Program-made: the position numbers and the translations under genes | Notes under the pieces: model-generated | Seen by the model: only the letters and a program-made list of their open reading frames with translations | Told to the model about the DNA's origin: nothing | Databases searched by the model: none | Part shown: piece by piece, positions 15,319 to 24,627 of the stretch | Numbering within the stretch: the stretch's first letter is position 1 | Layout: each line of letters starts with the position of its first letter | DNA from: Sporomusa malonica | GTDB taxonomy: Bacteria; Bacillota; Negativicutes; Sporomusales; Sporomusaceae | NCBI RefSeq assembly: GCF_900176355.1 | Contig: NZ_FWXI01000010.1 | Span: 1 to 64,000, forward strand | DNA: 64,000 nucleotides | Direction: 5' to 3'

Positions 15319-16287
15319 CTATTGTCCGAGAACGATTTTTAAATTAACCAGGTTCTCACGCATGAGCGTAAGATAGTTCTTCCCCTGTTTTAGCTCATCA
15401 GGCGTCAGCGCATCAATCGGGTGCAACACAAGCACTTTGGCACCGGCTTCTTTGGCAAGCGTTTCGGCAACTTTCGGGCTAACAATAGTTTCAGAGAATA
15501 TGTATTTAACCTGCCGCTCACGGCACAGCTTCACAATATCAGTCATTTTTTCTGGCGTTGGTTCGGCATCAGGCGATAAACCCATTATAGCTACCTGTTC
15601 CAGATTGTAGCGGGCTGCCAGATAACCAAAGGCCGCATGGTTGGTAATAATGATCCGGTTTTTAGCATTCTGCAGGCTATTTTGATATTCTTCGTGAAGT
15701 TTCTGCAGTTCAGCATTGTATTTAGCAGCATTGTCCCTGTAGTAACCTGCATTGGACGAATCGGCGGCAGCAAGCGCCTCGGCAATATTAGTTACTTCTC
15801 TTTGAGCCAGTAACGGATCAAGCCACACATGCGGATCAGTCTCTTCTTCCTCATCATGTTCATGCGTGGTGGCTTGGTTGGCCTCGTGATCATGGCTGTG
15901 AGCACTGCCTGCTTTTAGCTCAATATTTTTGCTTACTTCAACAGCAGTCGTAGTGCCAAGCACATCTTTAGCAGTAACCTTAGCAACCCAGTGCTCAAGG
16001 TTGGCACCATGGAAAAAAAACAGCTTGGCATTCTTAACATTAACCAAGTCTTTCGCCGATGGTTCCCATTCATGCGGTTCGGCTCCAGCGGGGACCATCA
16101 TGGCTATCTCAACCTTTTCTCCGCCTACCTGCCGGACAAATTCATATACTGGATACACACTTGCTAATACTTTTATTTTAGGTGCCTGCAGGGCAGAGTC
16201 TCCTGGCGCAGCTGCTTTTTGACCACATCCGGCAGTAAGAATAACCCCCAATATAACGATGGCAATAAAAAAGCTTTTGATCTTCAT
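15319..16287 (-). CDS. znuA: zinc-type ABC transporter substrate-binding lipoprotein
   Basis: A 322-aa cluster 9 solute-binding protein. The lipobox is LTAGC (Cys near residue 21). The first metal His is in PAGAEPHEWEPS; a His-rich acidic loop (HSHDHE and HEHDEEEE, residues about 130-150) is typical of ZnuA and points to zinc. Further ligands are expected in NHAAFGYLA and the FSET segment. It is first in the operon znuA-Fur-znuC-znuB, with a palindromic operator candidate upstream. Confidence 0.9.
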   Translation of the reverse strand: MKIKSFFIAIVILGVILTAGCGQKAAAPGDSALQAPKIKVLASVYPVYEFVRQVGGEKVEIAMMVPAGAEPHEWEPSAKDLVNVKNAKLFFFHGANLEHWVAKVTAKDVLGTTTAVEVSKNIELKAGSAHSHDHEANQATTHEHDEEEETDPHVWLDPLLAQREVTNIAEALAAADSSNAGYYRDNAAKYNAELQKLHEEYQNSLQNAKNRIIITNHAAFGYLAARYNLEQVAIMGLSPDAEPTPEKMTDIVKLCRERQVKYIFSETIVSPKVAETLAKEAGAKVLVLHPIDALTPDELKQGKNYLTLMRENLVNLKIVLGQ

Positions 16288-16307
16288 TCTATATCCCCCT
16301 TTGTTTG

Positions 16308-16329
16308 TTAATAAGAATATTACTATTAA
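16308..16329. promoter_or_regulatory. candidate Fur/Zur operator of the zinc operon
   Basis: A 22-bp AT-rich dyad (TTAATAAGAATATTACTATTAA) in which all but two symmetric base pairs match, located about 20 bases before the znuA start. Size and place fit a Fur-family operator; the link to the regulator in the operon is inferred. Confidence 0.45.
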
Positions 16330-16400
16330 AATGTTAACAGGCTATTCTTCACCTGTCAACACCTGGCAGTAGCTTAACAAGATTATTCTTATTTAAAAGA

Positions 16401-16434
16401 AAAAAAATATAGCGGCTAATTATCTGCCGCTATA
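16401..16434 (-). terminator. terminator of the ABC exporter gene
   Basis: TATAGCGGC and GCCGCTATA form a perfect nine-pair stem; on the minus strand the hairpin is followed by a run of seven T. Confidence 0.9.
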
Positions 16435-16450
16435 GATTATTGCCAATATT

Positions 16451-18181
16451 TTACTCATTTATACGTGTTTTAAGCTCAGCCAGTTCGACTGCCCGGGCGT
16501 ACAAACCACCCTTGGAAACAAGCTCCTGGTGAGTACCTGTTTCTACCACTCTGCCGCCAGTTAAATACACCACCCGGTCAGAAGCCATGATGGTAGACAT
16601 TCGATGGGTAATAATAAAGGTTGTTCGTCCAGCTCCTGCTTGCCTGATCGCCGCCATAACCTGCTTTTCAGTATGAGCGTCAAGCGCGGCAGTCGGTTCA
16701 TCTAAAAGCAGTATTGCCGGTTCTGTAATGATTGCCCTGGCAATGGCAACACGCTGCCGTTGACCACCAGACAGACGGCCTCCTAATTCACCAACAACAG
16801 TATCATAGCCCTGTGGCAATTCCATAATAAAATCATATGCATTGGCCAAGCTGGCAGCTGCTTCAACCTGGCTCATAGTGGCAACAGGACGGCCGTAGCG
16901 AATATTCTCCAATATAGACGTATTAAATAAGATGGGTTCCTGCTGGATAAAGCCGATATGCCGCCGCAGTGCGCTGATTTTAAGGTCTTTGATATTGACA
17001 CCATCTAAGTAAATATCGCCACTTTCCGGATCATAAAACCGCAAAAGCAGATTTGCAAATGAAGATTTGCCAGCACCGCTCGGCCCAACAATTGCAATAA
17101 CTTCGCCAGGCTGTGTAATAATATTTATATTATCAAGGACAGGCTTGCCCTCCTGGTAAGCAAATGACACGTTCCTGAATTCTACCTGTCCCTTGGCCTC
17201 CGGCATTTCGCGATAACCGTCGACTACTACCGGTGTTTGCTCATCAAGCAAGCCGCTGATACGTTCCCAAGCCACAGCACCAAGTTTAAGGTGGGTCAAA
17301 GCCTGGCTAATTTTGCGTATTGGCATAGGTACATTAATGATATAGACAAGAAAAGCAAACATGCCGCCGATACTAAGGTCCCCATTAATGACTTCCCGCC
17401 CACCGTACCAAACAATAATCGTTAAGCCGATAGCGGCAAGAAACTCAACCAGTGGCATCAGAATGGCACTAAGACGCTGGGCTTTGAGCAAATCACCAGC
17501 TGCCTGCTGAATCTTATCGCTGAATTTCTGGTATTCGTAGTCTTCCCTGACGTAACTCTGCACGACCATAACAGATACCAATGACTGCTGAACAATTGAT
17601 GTCACCTTAGCCAAGGTGTGCTCGACAAGGGCCCCTAACCTACCAATCTTGTTGTTAAAAAAACTGATTGCCACAATAATAAAGGGCAAAGTGGCAAATG
17701 TAACCATTGCCAATTCCCAATCAAAATAAATCATAATCGCCATAATGGCTAGCAGGTTAAGCGACTCGACAATAACGTCAGGAATACCTACTGTAACTGC
17801 TTGCTGAATAAACAAAAGATCATTAGTAAACAATGAAATAAGGTCGCCAGATGGCGTCTTCATGAAATAGGCATAGTCCAGTGACTGCAGCTTACTAAAC
17901 ATATCTTCCCGCAATCTAGCTAACATCTTGTTACCAGCCTTAGCCATAATGTAACCATAAAAGTAGGAGAACAAGCCACGGATAAGGTATAGCAACACTA
18001 TCCCGGCAGTAATAAAATGCAAAAATGCAAGATTAGCGCCAGATAGCGCATCATCAATCAACAGCTTGACTACGAGCGGCGCCGCTAAACCGGCTGCACT
18101 GGCGACAATAAAACTCACTACCGCCGTTAGAGCCGGTAACCAGTGGGGCACTATGAACTTGCGCCAGTAAAAAGTTAACAT
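16451..18181 (-). CDS. MsbA-like ABC exporter (fused membrane and ATPase domains)
   Basis: 576 residues: six-span membrane domain (about 1-310), then an ATPase with Walker A GPSGAGKSS, Q-loop QQEPILFN, signature LSGGQRQRVAIARA, Walker B ILLLDEPTAALD and H-loop ITHRMST. It resembles lipid or multidrug half-transporters that work as homodimers. The ATG at 18181 has GGAGAT six bases upstream; a TTG six codons earlier is less likely. No partner gene is adjacent. Substrate unknown; lipid A flipping is possible in a diderm. Confidence 0.85.
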   Translation of the reverse strand: MLTFYWRKFIVPHWLPALTAVVSFIVASAAGLAAPLVVKLLIDDALSGANLAFLHFITAGIVLLYLIRGLFSYFYGYIMAKAGNKMLARLREDMFSKLQSLDYAYFMKTPSGDLISLFTNDLLFIQQAVTVGIPDVIVESLNLLAIMAIMIYFDWELAMVTFATLPFIIVAISFFNNKIGRLGALVEHTLAKVTSIVQQSLVSVMVVQSYVREDYEYQKFSDKIQQAAGDLLKAQRLSAILMPLVEFLAAIGLTIIVWYGGREVINGDLSIGGMFAFLVYIINVPMPIRKISQALTHLKLGAVAWERISGLLDEQTPVVVDGYREMPEAKGQVEFRNVSFAYQEGKPVLDNINIITQPGEVIAIVGPSGAGKSSFANLLLRFYDPESGDIYLDGVNIKDLKISALRRHIGFIQQEPILFNTSILENIRYGRPVATMSQVEAAASLANAYDFIMELPQGYDTVVGELGGRLSGGQRQRVAIARAIITEPAILLLDEPTAALDAHTEKQVMAAIRQAGAGRTTFIITHRMSTIMASDRVVYLTGGRVVETGTHQELVSKGGLYARAVELAELKTRINE

Positions 18182-18301
18182 AAATATATCTCCATGCAAT
18201 ATGCTTAGCTTGACTACTTATATTGTGTCAGTTACTATACTTAAATACAATCATTTCTAAGAAACTCCTGCAAAAACAACAGCTTTAGATTAAATAAAAA
18301 T

Positions 18302-18328
18302 GGGAAGGCCGACAACGCCTTCCCTTTT
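18302..18328. terminator. bidirectional terminator
   Basis: GGGAAGGC and GCCTTCCC form an eight-pair stem with TTTTG on the right and AAAAAT on the left, just after the NlpC/P60 gene. Confidence 0.85.
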
Positions 18329-18334
18329 GTTAGT

Positions 18335-19003
18335 TTACATCACCCGGCGGGCGCCGACATAGCGCGGACCCCAATAGCTACTGTCCATGCGGTCAATAGC
18401 AACACCCCGACTAGACGTAGCACTTATAAATTTGCCATCACCAATGTAGATTCCACTATGGGATGCTCCTGAAGCATAGGTGCTGAAGAACACCAAATCA
18501 CCAGGTTGGAGACGGCTATAGGATACACCTCGGCCAACTTCAAACTGTTCGTCAGCCATTCGCGGCAGATAAATCCCGCTTTGCCCAAAAATATACCGGG
18601 TAAAGCCGGAACAATCGAAACCATTGGGACTTGTTCCACCAAATACATAAGGAACACCTGTATAACGCATAGAGCTTTGGATGATGCGCCGTACCGAAGC
18701 GGTGGAGGAATCACGGCTAGCAGGTATATCCCGCCCCATCAGGGCGCGATAAGTCTGTGCTCCGACTACACCATCGGCTTCAAGACCACGGGCCTTTTGA
18801 AAGGCCCTAACAGCGCTGACTGTTACGTCGCCGAAATCACCATCAGCTGTACCCGCATTAAAGCCAAGATTATTGAGCTGAGCTTGAATGGTGGCTACAT
18901 CTGACCCCTGGTCGCCGGCCTCGAATGTCCCCGACGCATGGGCAAAGGAAGCTGTCCCAAAAACGAGACAAACCGCGACAATAAACCCGAAAAACTTTTG
19001 CAA
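18335..19003 (-). CDS. peptidoglycan-binding NlpC/P60 hydrolase
   Basis: A 222-aa exported protein: signal peptide (cleavage near HAS, residue 24), a PG-binding domain (residues about 28-90: [31 protein letters not shown]) and an NlpC/P60 endopeptidase domain with the catalytic Cys in NGFDCSGF, His in ASHSGIYIG and a following segment for the third polar residue. It cleaves peptide stems in peptidoglycan. A c-di-AMP-type riboswitch in its leader ties it to cell-wall and turgor control. Confidence 0.92.
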   Translation of the reverse strand: MQKFFGFIVAVCLVFGTASFAHASGTFEAGDQGSDVATIQAQLNNLGFNAGTADGDFGDVTVSAVRAFQKARGLEADGVVGAQTYRALMGRDIPASRDSSTASVRRIIQSSMRYTGVPYVFGGTSPNGFDCSGFTRYIFGQSGIYLPRMADEQFEVGRGVSYSRLQPGDLVFFSTYASGASHSGIYIGDGKFISATSSRGVAIDRMDSSYWGPRYVGARRVM

Positions 19004-19017
19004 TTTTGGTTTCTCCT

Positions 19018-19137
19018 CTCGGTGGCCTCCGAGGTTAGCTGACGGGTTAGGGTTGCAGGCACCCTACCTAAAAAGCTGGCGCTTTTTAAGTTTCACCCCA
19101 CGAATTGGTTCCCCCGTACCTGAGCTGGATTCGGCTT
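19018..19137 (-). ncRNA. ydaO/yuaA-type c-di-AMP riboswitch
   Basis: On the minus strand the leader has the conserved blocks GGTACGGGGGAACCAATT, GGGGTGAAAC, TAGGTAGGG and AACCCGTCAGCTAACCTCG in the right order, ending just before the NlpC/P60 start. Ligand binding usually turns off cell-wall hydrolase genes of this kind. Confidence 0.92.
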
Positions 19138-19232
19138 TCTACAATGCTCACTATAATATATTCGACTTTAATTTAAAAAATCCTGCCCAAAATCGTGTTT
19201 TTTTTACAATTATTAGGGCAGCCATTTGTTTT

Positions 19233-20204
19233 TTATAAAAGGGTTTGTTCTCTATTTTTTTCCTGCTGCTGTCCAAGCTCGGCCCGGAGCCAGTAAAGCG
19301 GACGCTGTTTTACCTCTTCAAAGATTCGTCCAACGTATTCGCCGATAATGCCAATCCCGGCCAATTGTAAACCGCCTAAGAGTAAGATACTCGCAGTAAT
19401 TGTCGCCCAACCGGGAACAGCTTCACTAGTAAAGAGCCTAATGTAGAGAACATGCAGTGTTAGAACAATGCTGCCAAACCCTAGGGCAATGCCAGCATAA
19501 AAAGCAAAGCGAAGCGGTGTCTTAGAGTAGGCGGTGATACCGTCAAGGGCAAAATGCAGCATTCTTTTTAAAGAGAACTTAGATTGTCCGGCGAATCGTT
19601 TAGGAGCGACAAATTCAACTTTAGTTTGCCGGTAACCAATAGCGCTAATCATCCCCCGAATAAATCTGGCCCGTTCCCGAAAGCGACAAAAACTCTCTAC
19701 CACTTTCCTATCCAATAATCTAAAATCAGAACCGCCTTCAGTTACCCGCACATTAGACATGGCATTCATCAGTTTATAAAACATGCCTGACGTAAAACTT
19801 TTAAACCAGGAAACACCCTCAGTATTTATTCTTACTGTTTGGACTACCTGAAACCCTTCTTCCCATTTTTCAATCAGTTGCGGCAACATCTCAGGCGGAT
19901 GCTGCATGTCACCATCCATAGTGATTACAGCCGCTCCTTTCGCATAGTCCAATCCACAAGTCAAGGCTACCTGGTGTCCAAAATTACGAGCCATAATCAG
20001 CGCCCTTACCCGCCCATCCTCATTAGCTAGCCGCTCCAAAATAAGTGGTGTCGCATCGCTTGAGCCATCGTCGATAAAAATAAGCTCAAAACAGTAGTCC
20101 AGCTGCTTCATATGTTTAACAACTTCCTGATAAAAGTTGTTGATATTATCTTGTTCATTAAATACCGGCACAACAATAGATATCAAATCATTACTCAAAA
20201 CCAT
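19233..20204 (-). CDS. family 2 glycosyltransferase with membrane anchor
   Basis: A 323-aa GT-A enzyme: nucleotide-binding start ISIVVPVFNEQDNI, FIDDGSSDAT, the DGDMQHPP metal motif and GGSDFRLLDRKV, with two C-terminal membrane spans (residues about 232-300). This is the GtrB/polyprenyl-phosphate sugar transferase layout: it would load a sugar onto undecaprenyl phosphate at the inner face for surface polymer decoration. No flippase is adjacent. Confidence 0.88.
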   Translation of the reverse strand: MVLSNDLISIVVPVFNEQDNINNFYQEVVKHMKQLDYCFELIFIDDGSSDATPLILERLANEDGRVRALIMARNFGHQVALTCGLDYAKGAAVITMDGDMQHPPEMLPQLIEKWEEGFQVVQTVRINTEGVSWFKSFTSGMFYKLMNAMSNVRVTEGGSDFRLLDRKVVESFCRFRERARFIRGMISAIGYRQTKVEFVAPKRFAGQSKFSLKRMLHFALDGITAYSKTPLRFAFYAGIALGFGSIVLTLHVLYIRLFTSEAVPGWATITASILLLGGLQLAGIGIIGEYVGRIFEEVKQRPLYWLRAELGQQQEKNREQTLL

Positions 20205-20370
20205 AACATTCCATCCTCCTTGTCACCACTATATTATACATTGCCAGCCTGTGATTGCAATTAAATTTTACATAAATTAGCCAGCTCCGACAACAAAACG
20301 CAGCTTAGTGCAGTTATCCTCAGAACGTGCTTCTCTTTATACTATCATTAGCATCTATGAGTGAATTATT

Positions 20371-20405
20371 AAAGCCTGCTCTGTAAATTAACAAAGCAGG
20401 CTTTA
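20371..20405. terminator. bidirectional terminator near aroH
   Basis: AAAGCCTGCT and AGCAGGCTTT pair perfectly across a 14-base AT loop, 20 bases after aroH. Confidence 0.8.
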
Positions 20406-20425
20406 ATGTTGGTAACCTCAGTTTT

Positions 20426-20785
20426 TTACAGCTTGATATCCTGACGCAAGACGACAGCATCATGCAGATAAACATGCTTGATATCCTGTTGCTGCGCATC
20501 AGTATTCCAGAGAATCAACACGCGAATACAAAGCGGCAAAGCATCAGTACACTCTATCTCCTGTGTCCCAAACAGCGGCACCTGAATCCAGCCGAGCTTT
20601 CTTGCACCAGCCGCAGGAAAAGCTGAGTTTAGGTCAGGGGTAGAGCTAAATATTACAGCACCAATGTCCTCTGTAACTATCGCATTTTCCCGCGCTATTT
20701 CCGAAAGAAGTTCAGCCACGCGCTCAAAGATTTCTTCACGATTATTGGCTGTAACAGTTGTTGCACCACGAACGCCGCGTAGCAT
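20426..20785 (-). CDS. aroH: chorismate mutase, AroH type
   Basis: A 119-aa protein with the AroH trimer-type signature: N-terminal RGVRGATTV, the acidic segment ENAIVTEDIGAVIFSSTPDL, PAAGARKLGW and CIRVLILWNT with the active-site Cys and Arg. It converts chorismate to prephenate for Phe/Tyr synthesis. The ATG at 20785 has TAGGAG eight bases upstream. It stands alone, away from other aromatic genes. Confidence 0.92.
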   Translation of the reverse strand: MLRGVRGATTVTANNREEIFERVAELLSEIARENAIVTEDIGAVIFSSTPDLNSAFPAAGARKLGWIQVPLFGTQEIECTDALPLCIRVLILWNTDAQQQDIKHVYLHDAVVLRQDIKL

Positions 20786-20883
20786 AGTCACCACTCCTAG
20801 AAAAAGAATTAGGAAAGTTTATAGTATACAATATACGCGCAAAATTCTTTTTTTCCTGCTTGTGTTGTAAATTACTTTAGTCA

Positions 20884-21198
20884 TTATCCCGTTTTACCAG
20901 GTTTGTTACAGCGGCAGGAGTCGCATAAATGGCATCTCCACCAGCCGCATTCAGGGCAAACAGCATTGGTTTGATTCAGTTCAACATATTCTCCCTGTTC
21001 ATATTCCTTCCAGCAAAAAAGTGTACCTGTCACTTTCCTTAACTTCACGCTCCGAGTGTCTACCCATAGCATTTGATCAAATACAGTAATTAATAACTCA
21101 TGACAGTTATTTTCGTGATTATACCGGTAGTCCTCAGCTGGAAATACCTCAGGATCGTCTTTTAGGGTAAGAATAACATACAGGACACTATGATTCAC
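20884..21198 (-). CDS. hypothetical protein with C-terminal Cys cluster
   Basis: A 104-aa protein; the first 80 residues are mixed alpha/beta and the last 25 carry CPECGWWRCHLCDSCRC, enough cysteines for a zinc site or an Fe-S cluster. GGGAGGTGGGG lies upstream of the ATG. No family recognised. Its 5' region borders the structured RNA-like element, which is on the other strand. Confidence 0.65.
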   Translation of the reverse strand: MNHSVLYVILTLKDDPEVFPAEDYRYNHENNCHELLITVFDQMLWVDTRSVKLRKVTGTLFCWKEYEQGEYVELNQTNAVCPECGWWRCHLCDSCRCNKPGKTG

Positions 21199-21222
21199 TG
21201 CCCCACCTCCCGCATTTATCCG

Positions 21223-21373
21223 ATGACTAAGTCGCTCTAAGACTCCCGCTTTCCTATGCCCTTTAGGGTATATAAGCGGGAGTTATACCCAAAGGGCACA
21301 GGCGAGCGTCTAAGTCCCTGGATAAGGTCGACTAAACTTCAGATGGGGTTAAAACCCCACCTGAAGCTAAGTC
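21223..21373 (+). ncRNA. probable structured RNA with pseudoknot (HEARO/IscB omega-RNA-like, orphan)
   Basis: ATGA (21223-21226) is followed by a compact set of helices: CGCTC/GAGCG closing (21233-21237 with 21304-21308), a ten-pair helix (21242-21251 with 21274-21283), and a 15-pair helix with one bulge (21257-21272 with 21284-21298). The loop of the last helix is the 3' strand of the ten-pair helix, so they form a pseudoknot. A small hairpin (21314-21333) and a 14-pair hairpin (21337-21350 with 21353-21366) follow. CTAAGTC occurs three times (21227, 21310, 21367). HEARO RNAs sit next to ATGA/GTGA sites; no HNH gene is near, so the class is inferred. Confidence 0.5.
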
Positions 21374-21378
21374 TATCT

Positions 21379-21471
21379 TTATTCTGTAAGAAAGTAATAA
21401 CTTTCCGTCTGGATAAGGCAACATCGGCTTCCGCTTTCGCCAAGGCTCGGCGCAAGCCGTGTTTTCTTTAT
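21379..21471 (-). repeat. stem-loop repeat family 1, copy B
   Basis: Reads as copy A on the minus strand, from ATAAAGAAAACACGG to CAGAATAA, with stem CGGCTT/AAGCCG and the full inner CGCC/GGCG. It fills the space between the structured RNA-like element and the 3' end of hyaD. Confidence 0.85.
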
Positions 21472-21476
21472 AAAAC

Positions 21477-21959
21477 CTATGTATGCGTCAGGCAGTTTAT
21501 ACCCCAAGAACGTAAAACCTCAATCGTTTTAGCCGCAGCCTTATCAACACCAGGCTGCACTATTTCACTTAACTCTAGTCCAACATCGATAACAGCAGGC
21601 TGAATGCCGAGAACCACAACCTCTTTGACTGGTTCTTCTATAAGCTCCAATGCTGCCAACACATCCTGAATCCCCAGTTCATGCATCGACACCTTATCCC
21701 TAAAATAGGCTTTGACTTCCTCATTGGCAAACTGATAGAATTCGCCTGGCGCACAGCCACCGTTTACAGCATCAATAATGAGCAGTCGGTCAGCACCAGC
21801 GATAAATCTGAGCAGTTCCATCCCTAACGTGCCGCCATCTAAGACCTGCACGTTGTCTGGAAATGCATAGCGCCGGGTGAGTTCTTCAACCACCCGGACG
21901 CCAAAACCTTCGTCTTGCATTAAAATATTACCGACACCTAGAACAATGATCTTCTCCAT
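21477..21959 (-). CDS. hyaD: hydrogenase maturation protease
   Basis: A 160-aa HyaD/HybD-type endopeptidase: GVGNILMQDEGFGVRV (nickel-binding Glu in the DEG motif), DGGTLGMELL and IDAVNGG with the second metal acid, and the HELGIQDVLA His. It trims the C-terminal peptide of the large subunit HyaB after nickel insertion. Last gene of hyaABCD, 11 bases after hyaC. Confidence 0.93.
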   Translation of the reverse strand: MEKIIVLGVGNILMQDEGFGVRVVEELTRRYAFPDNVQVLDGGTLGMELLRFIAGADRLLIIDAVNGGCAPGEFYQFANEEVKAYFRDKVSMHELGIQDVLAALELIEEPVKEVVVLGIQPAVIDVGLELSEIVQPGVDKAAAKTIEVLRSWGINCLTHT

Positions 21960-21970
21960 AATCGAAGCTC

Positions 21971-22693
21971 CTATTTTGCCTTACTTTTCTTAGTATCTAT
22001 TATGTCGCCTAGATCGTCAGGCTCTTCTTCCATGTACTTGATGCCCGAAAACATAGCAGATACCTCGCCGCCTTTTTCTGTAAAGTCAGCCCTGATCGCC
22101 ATGTAAACATGAACGATAACAAATAGGATTATGAACCAAGCAACATAATGGTGAATCATGTGAACCATATACTCATTGACTAGCCAGTTGGTATATGGAC
22201 CAAATATTTTTGCCAAAAACCGGTTTGGGTCGACCATGTAGTACATGGCAAAACCGGTAATAGCCTCAATTAAAAACATAAGATACACAGCCAAATAACC
22301 AGACCTGGCCAATGAATTTCTTAAATAAGGCCGGTGCTTGCTGCGCATGAACATATAGTGCATTTTGGTATCGATAATCCCTGTCCAGTAGAGCTTGGTC
22401 CACGGCTTAGGCAGCAGCCTGTCACCGGGATTAATGATAAAGCCGTAAATGCGTGGAATAAAAGAAATGACAAGCACGTAACCCGCAATAAAGTGGATAT
22501 AGCGTATCACTTCCATGGACAACACATTGTTAACGGCAAATGTCGGTTCCATCCCTTGTGTACCTAAGAAAAAGGGATTGCCGATATACAGCCCAGTAAA
22601 AAACAGAATAAATGTACATATTACCATTACCCAGTGAAAAATCCGTGTCCACGGGCTAAACAGGTAATACGGTTTCATAGCTCCTTGGCGCAT
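21971..22693 (-). CDS. hyaC: [NiFe]-hydrogenase cytochrome b subunit
   Basis: A 240-aa di-heme cytochrome b with four or five spans. Heme-ligand His are in RIFHWVMV, RYIHFIAGY and HMIHHYVAWF. It passes electrons from the hydrogenase small subunit to menaquinone. AAAGGAGG precedes the ATG at ten bases; a second ATG five codons on has a site too close. It lies between hyaB and hyaD. Confidence 0.93.
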   Translation of the reverse strand: MRQGAMKPYYLFSPWTRIFHWVMVICTFILFFTGLYIGNPFFLGTQGMEPTFAVNNVLSMEVIRYIHFIAGYVLVISFIPRIYGFIINPGDRLLPKPWTKLYWTGIIDTKMHYMFMRSKHRPYLRNSLARSGYLAVYLMFLIEAITGFAMYYMVDPNRFLAKIFGPYTNWLVNEYMVHMIHHYVAWFIILFVIVHVYMAIRADFTEKGGEVSAMFSGIKYMEEEPDDLGDIIDTKKSKAK

Positions 22694-22713
22694 GACCGGT
22701 ATTCCTCCTTTTT

Positions 22714-24606
22714 CTATAAATACGGGTCGGTGCGGACTACTGCAAGCTCCTTGCCCTCTTTGTCATACAGATGGGTTGCACAGGCCAGACAGGGGTCAAA
22801 GGAGTGAATAACCCTCAGTATTTCAAGCGGCTTTTCGGCAATCTTCACCTTAGTCTCTATCATACTGGATTCATAAGCACCATAACCGGCTTTGCCGTCT
22901 CGCGGACAGGCGTTCCAGGTGGAGGGAACAATAGCCTGATAGTTGTCAATCTTGCCGTTCTTAATTGTCACCCAGTGGCTAAGGCCACCGCGGGGTGCTT
23001 CATGCAGACCAACACCTTTGGCTTCTTTCGGCCAGCTTGCGGGATCCCAGGTGGCAGTGTTAGCTACTGTTGTATCGCCTGCCTTAATGTTATTTATCAG
23101 TTTATCCAGGAAATACTTGTTTATGTAGGCGCTTAGCTGAGCATCTAGGCCGCGGATAGCAGTCCGTCCAACAGTGCTGGGCATCCATTTTTCCGGTGGT
23201 AGGTTGAGTAGTTTTGATACTGCATCAATTTGGTCAACAATGAGTTTTTCCGCCCAGGTTGGCTGCTGAATAATTCCCTGTTTAACCTTGGTGTACACTA
23301 CAATGTACTTAGCCAACGGGCCCACTTCCGCCATTTTCCCATTCCATTTTGGCGTTTTAACCCAGGAGTACTTTCCGGCTTCATCAAGGTATTTCCAATT
23401 GGTCTTAGTTCCTTCCTTGGGCGCGGTATACTGCGGACTGGTAACGCCACTCCAGGGATGAAGGTCTTTGCCTGCTTCAGGATAGCTATACCAGGAATGT
23501 TCGACACCTTCAGCCAGTACATTAGGATCGCTTAAATCTTTGCCTTCCAGCGGAAAGAAAGTTGCCTTAGACACACCCTGGCCAAAGTTCTCAACAACAC
23601 CGCTTGAGTCGACCAATAGATTTTTGAAAAAATCGCCATTTGATGTCCCGCTATAGCGTTCATCCGGAAAATCACCAAAAGATAATACCCGCTGTCCAGC
23701 TAAGCCACCGCCATCCACATAACCTGCTTTGACAAAGAGCTCACCAATAACCAACAAATCAGGAATATAGAAATTATTAACTAGGTCAATCCCCAGGTTT
23801 ACTGATGTATCAACTAATGCTAATCGTTCCGTGTTAACCGGTGCATTCATATCGTTCATCGAGATCGAGCACGGCATTCCACCGACTATGTAATGAGGAT
23901 GAGGATTTTTCCCACCAAAAACAAGATGTGAATATACCAGTTCACGCTGGCGGTCAAGCATATTTAAATAGTGCGATACAGCCATGAGATGGGCTTCAGG
24001 CGGTAAGACATCATAGTCGGGATGTTCCCAGTAATGACCGGCAAAAATACCTAACTGGCCACTCTCGACAATCTTCTTTATTTTGTTTTGAATTTCTCTG
24101 AAATAAGCGGTAGTTGCTTTAGGGAAATCTTTGGGATAAGCATTGGTATCAAAACTAACAGGCCCCTCAAACTTTAGGCTGTACTTTTCCAACACTGTGT
24201 TCTGGAGAGCCGCTGTGGCTGCCGGGTCAGCTTTGAGAGCAGCAACCGGACTTACCCAGTCTAAAGCATGAAGGTGGTAAAAATGCACAGTATGATCATG
24301 AACCATTTGCGAGGCAGCAATGATATTGCGGATGTAGTTAGCATTTTTGGGGATTTCGATCCCTAGCGCATCTTCAACAGCCCTTAGGCTGCCTAATGCA
24401 TGGACAGTAGTACATACACCACAGATGCGCTGGGCAAACATCCAGGAATCCCGAGGGTCTCGTCCCTTCAATATCAATTCAATTCCCCGCCAGGCGGTAC
24501 CGCTTGACAAGGCGTCTTCAACTTTGCCGGTAGCTTCGTCAACTTTTATTTCAATTCGCAGGTGGCCCTCAATCCGGTTTATTGGGTCAACAACTATGCG
24601 TTTCAT
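22714..24606 (-). CDS. hyaB: [NiFe]-hydrogenase large subunit, group 1
   Basis: A 630-aa catalytic subunit. L1 motif RICGVCTTVH holds Cys62 and Cys65; L2 motif DPCLACATH near residues 604-612 holds the other two nickel ligands. Cleavage by HyaD is expected after that His, removing 18 residues. It oxidises hydrogen outside the membrane, folded and exported with the Tat-signal-bearing small subunit. Length fits membrane-bound uptake hydrogenases. Confidence 0.96.
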   Translation of the reverse strand: MKRIVVDPINRIEGHLRIEIKVDEATGKVEDALSSGTAWRGIELILKGRDPRDSWMFAQRICGVCTTVHALGSLRAVEDALGIEIPKNANYIRNIIAASQMVHDHTVHFYHLHALDWVSPVAALKADPAATAALQNTVLEKYSLKFEGPVSFDTNAYPKDFPKATTAYFREIQNKIKKIVESGQLGIFAGHYWEHPDYDVLPPEAHLMAVSHYLNMLDRQRELVYSHLVFGGKNPHPHYIVGGMPCSISMNDMNAPVNTERLALVDTSVNLGIDLVNNFYIPDLLVIGELFVKAGYVDGGGLAGQRVLSFGDFPDERYSGTSNGDFFKNLLVDSSGVVENFGQGVSKATFFPLEGKDLSDPNVLAEGVEHSWYSYPEAGKDLHPWSGVTSPQYTAPKEGTKTNWKYLDEAGKYSWVKTPKWNGKMAEVGPLAKYIVVYTKVKQGIIQQPTWAEKLIVDQIDAVSKLLNLPPEKWMPSTVGRTAIRGLDAQLSAYINKYFLDKLINNIKAGDTTVANTATWDPASWPKEAKGVGLHEAPRGGLSHWVTIKNGKIDNYQAIVPSTWNACPRDGKAGYGAYESSMIETKVKIAEKPLEILRVIHSFDPCLACATHLYDKEGKELAVVRTDPYL

Positions 24607-24627
24607 CTAAGCAGTTCCTCCTCGTCC

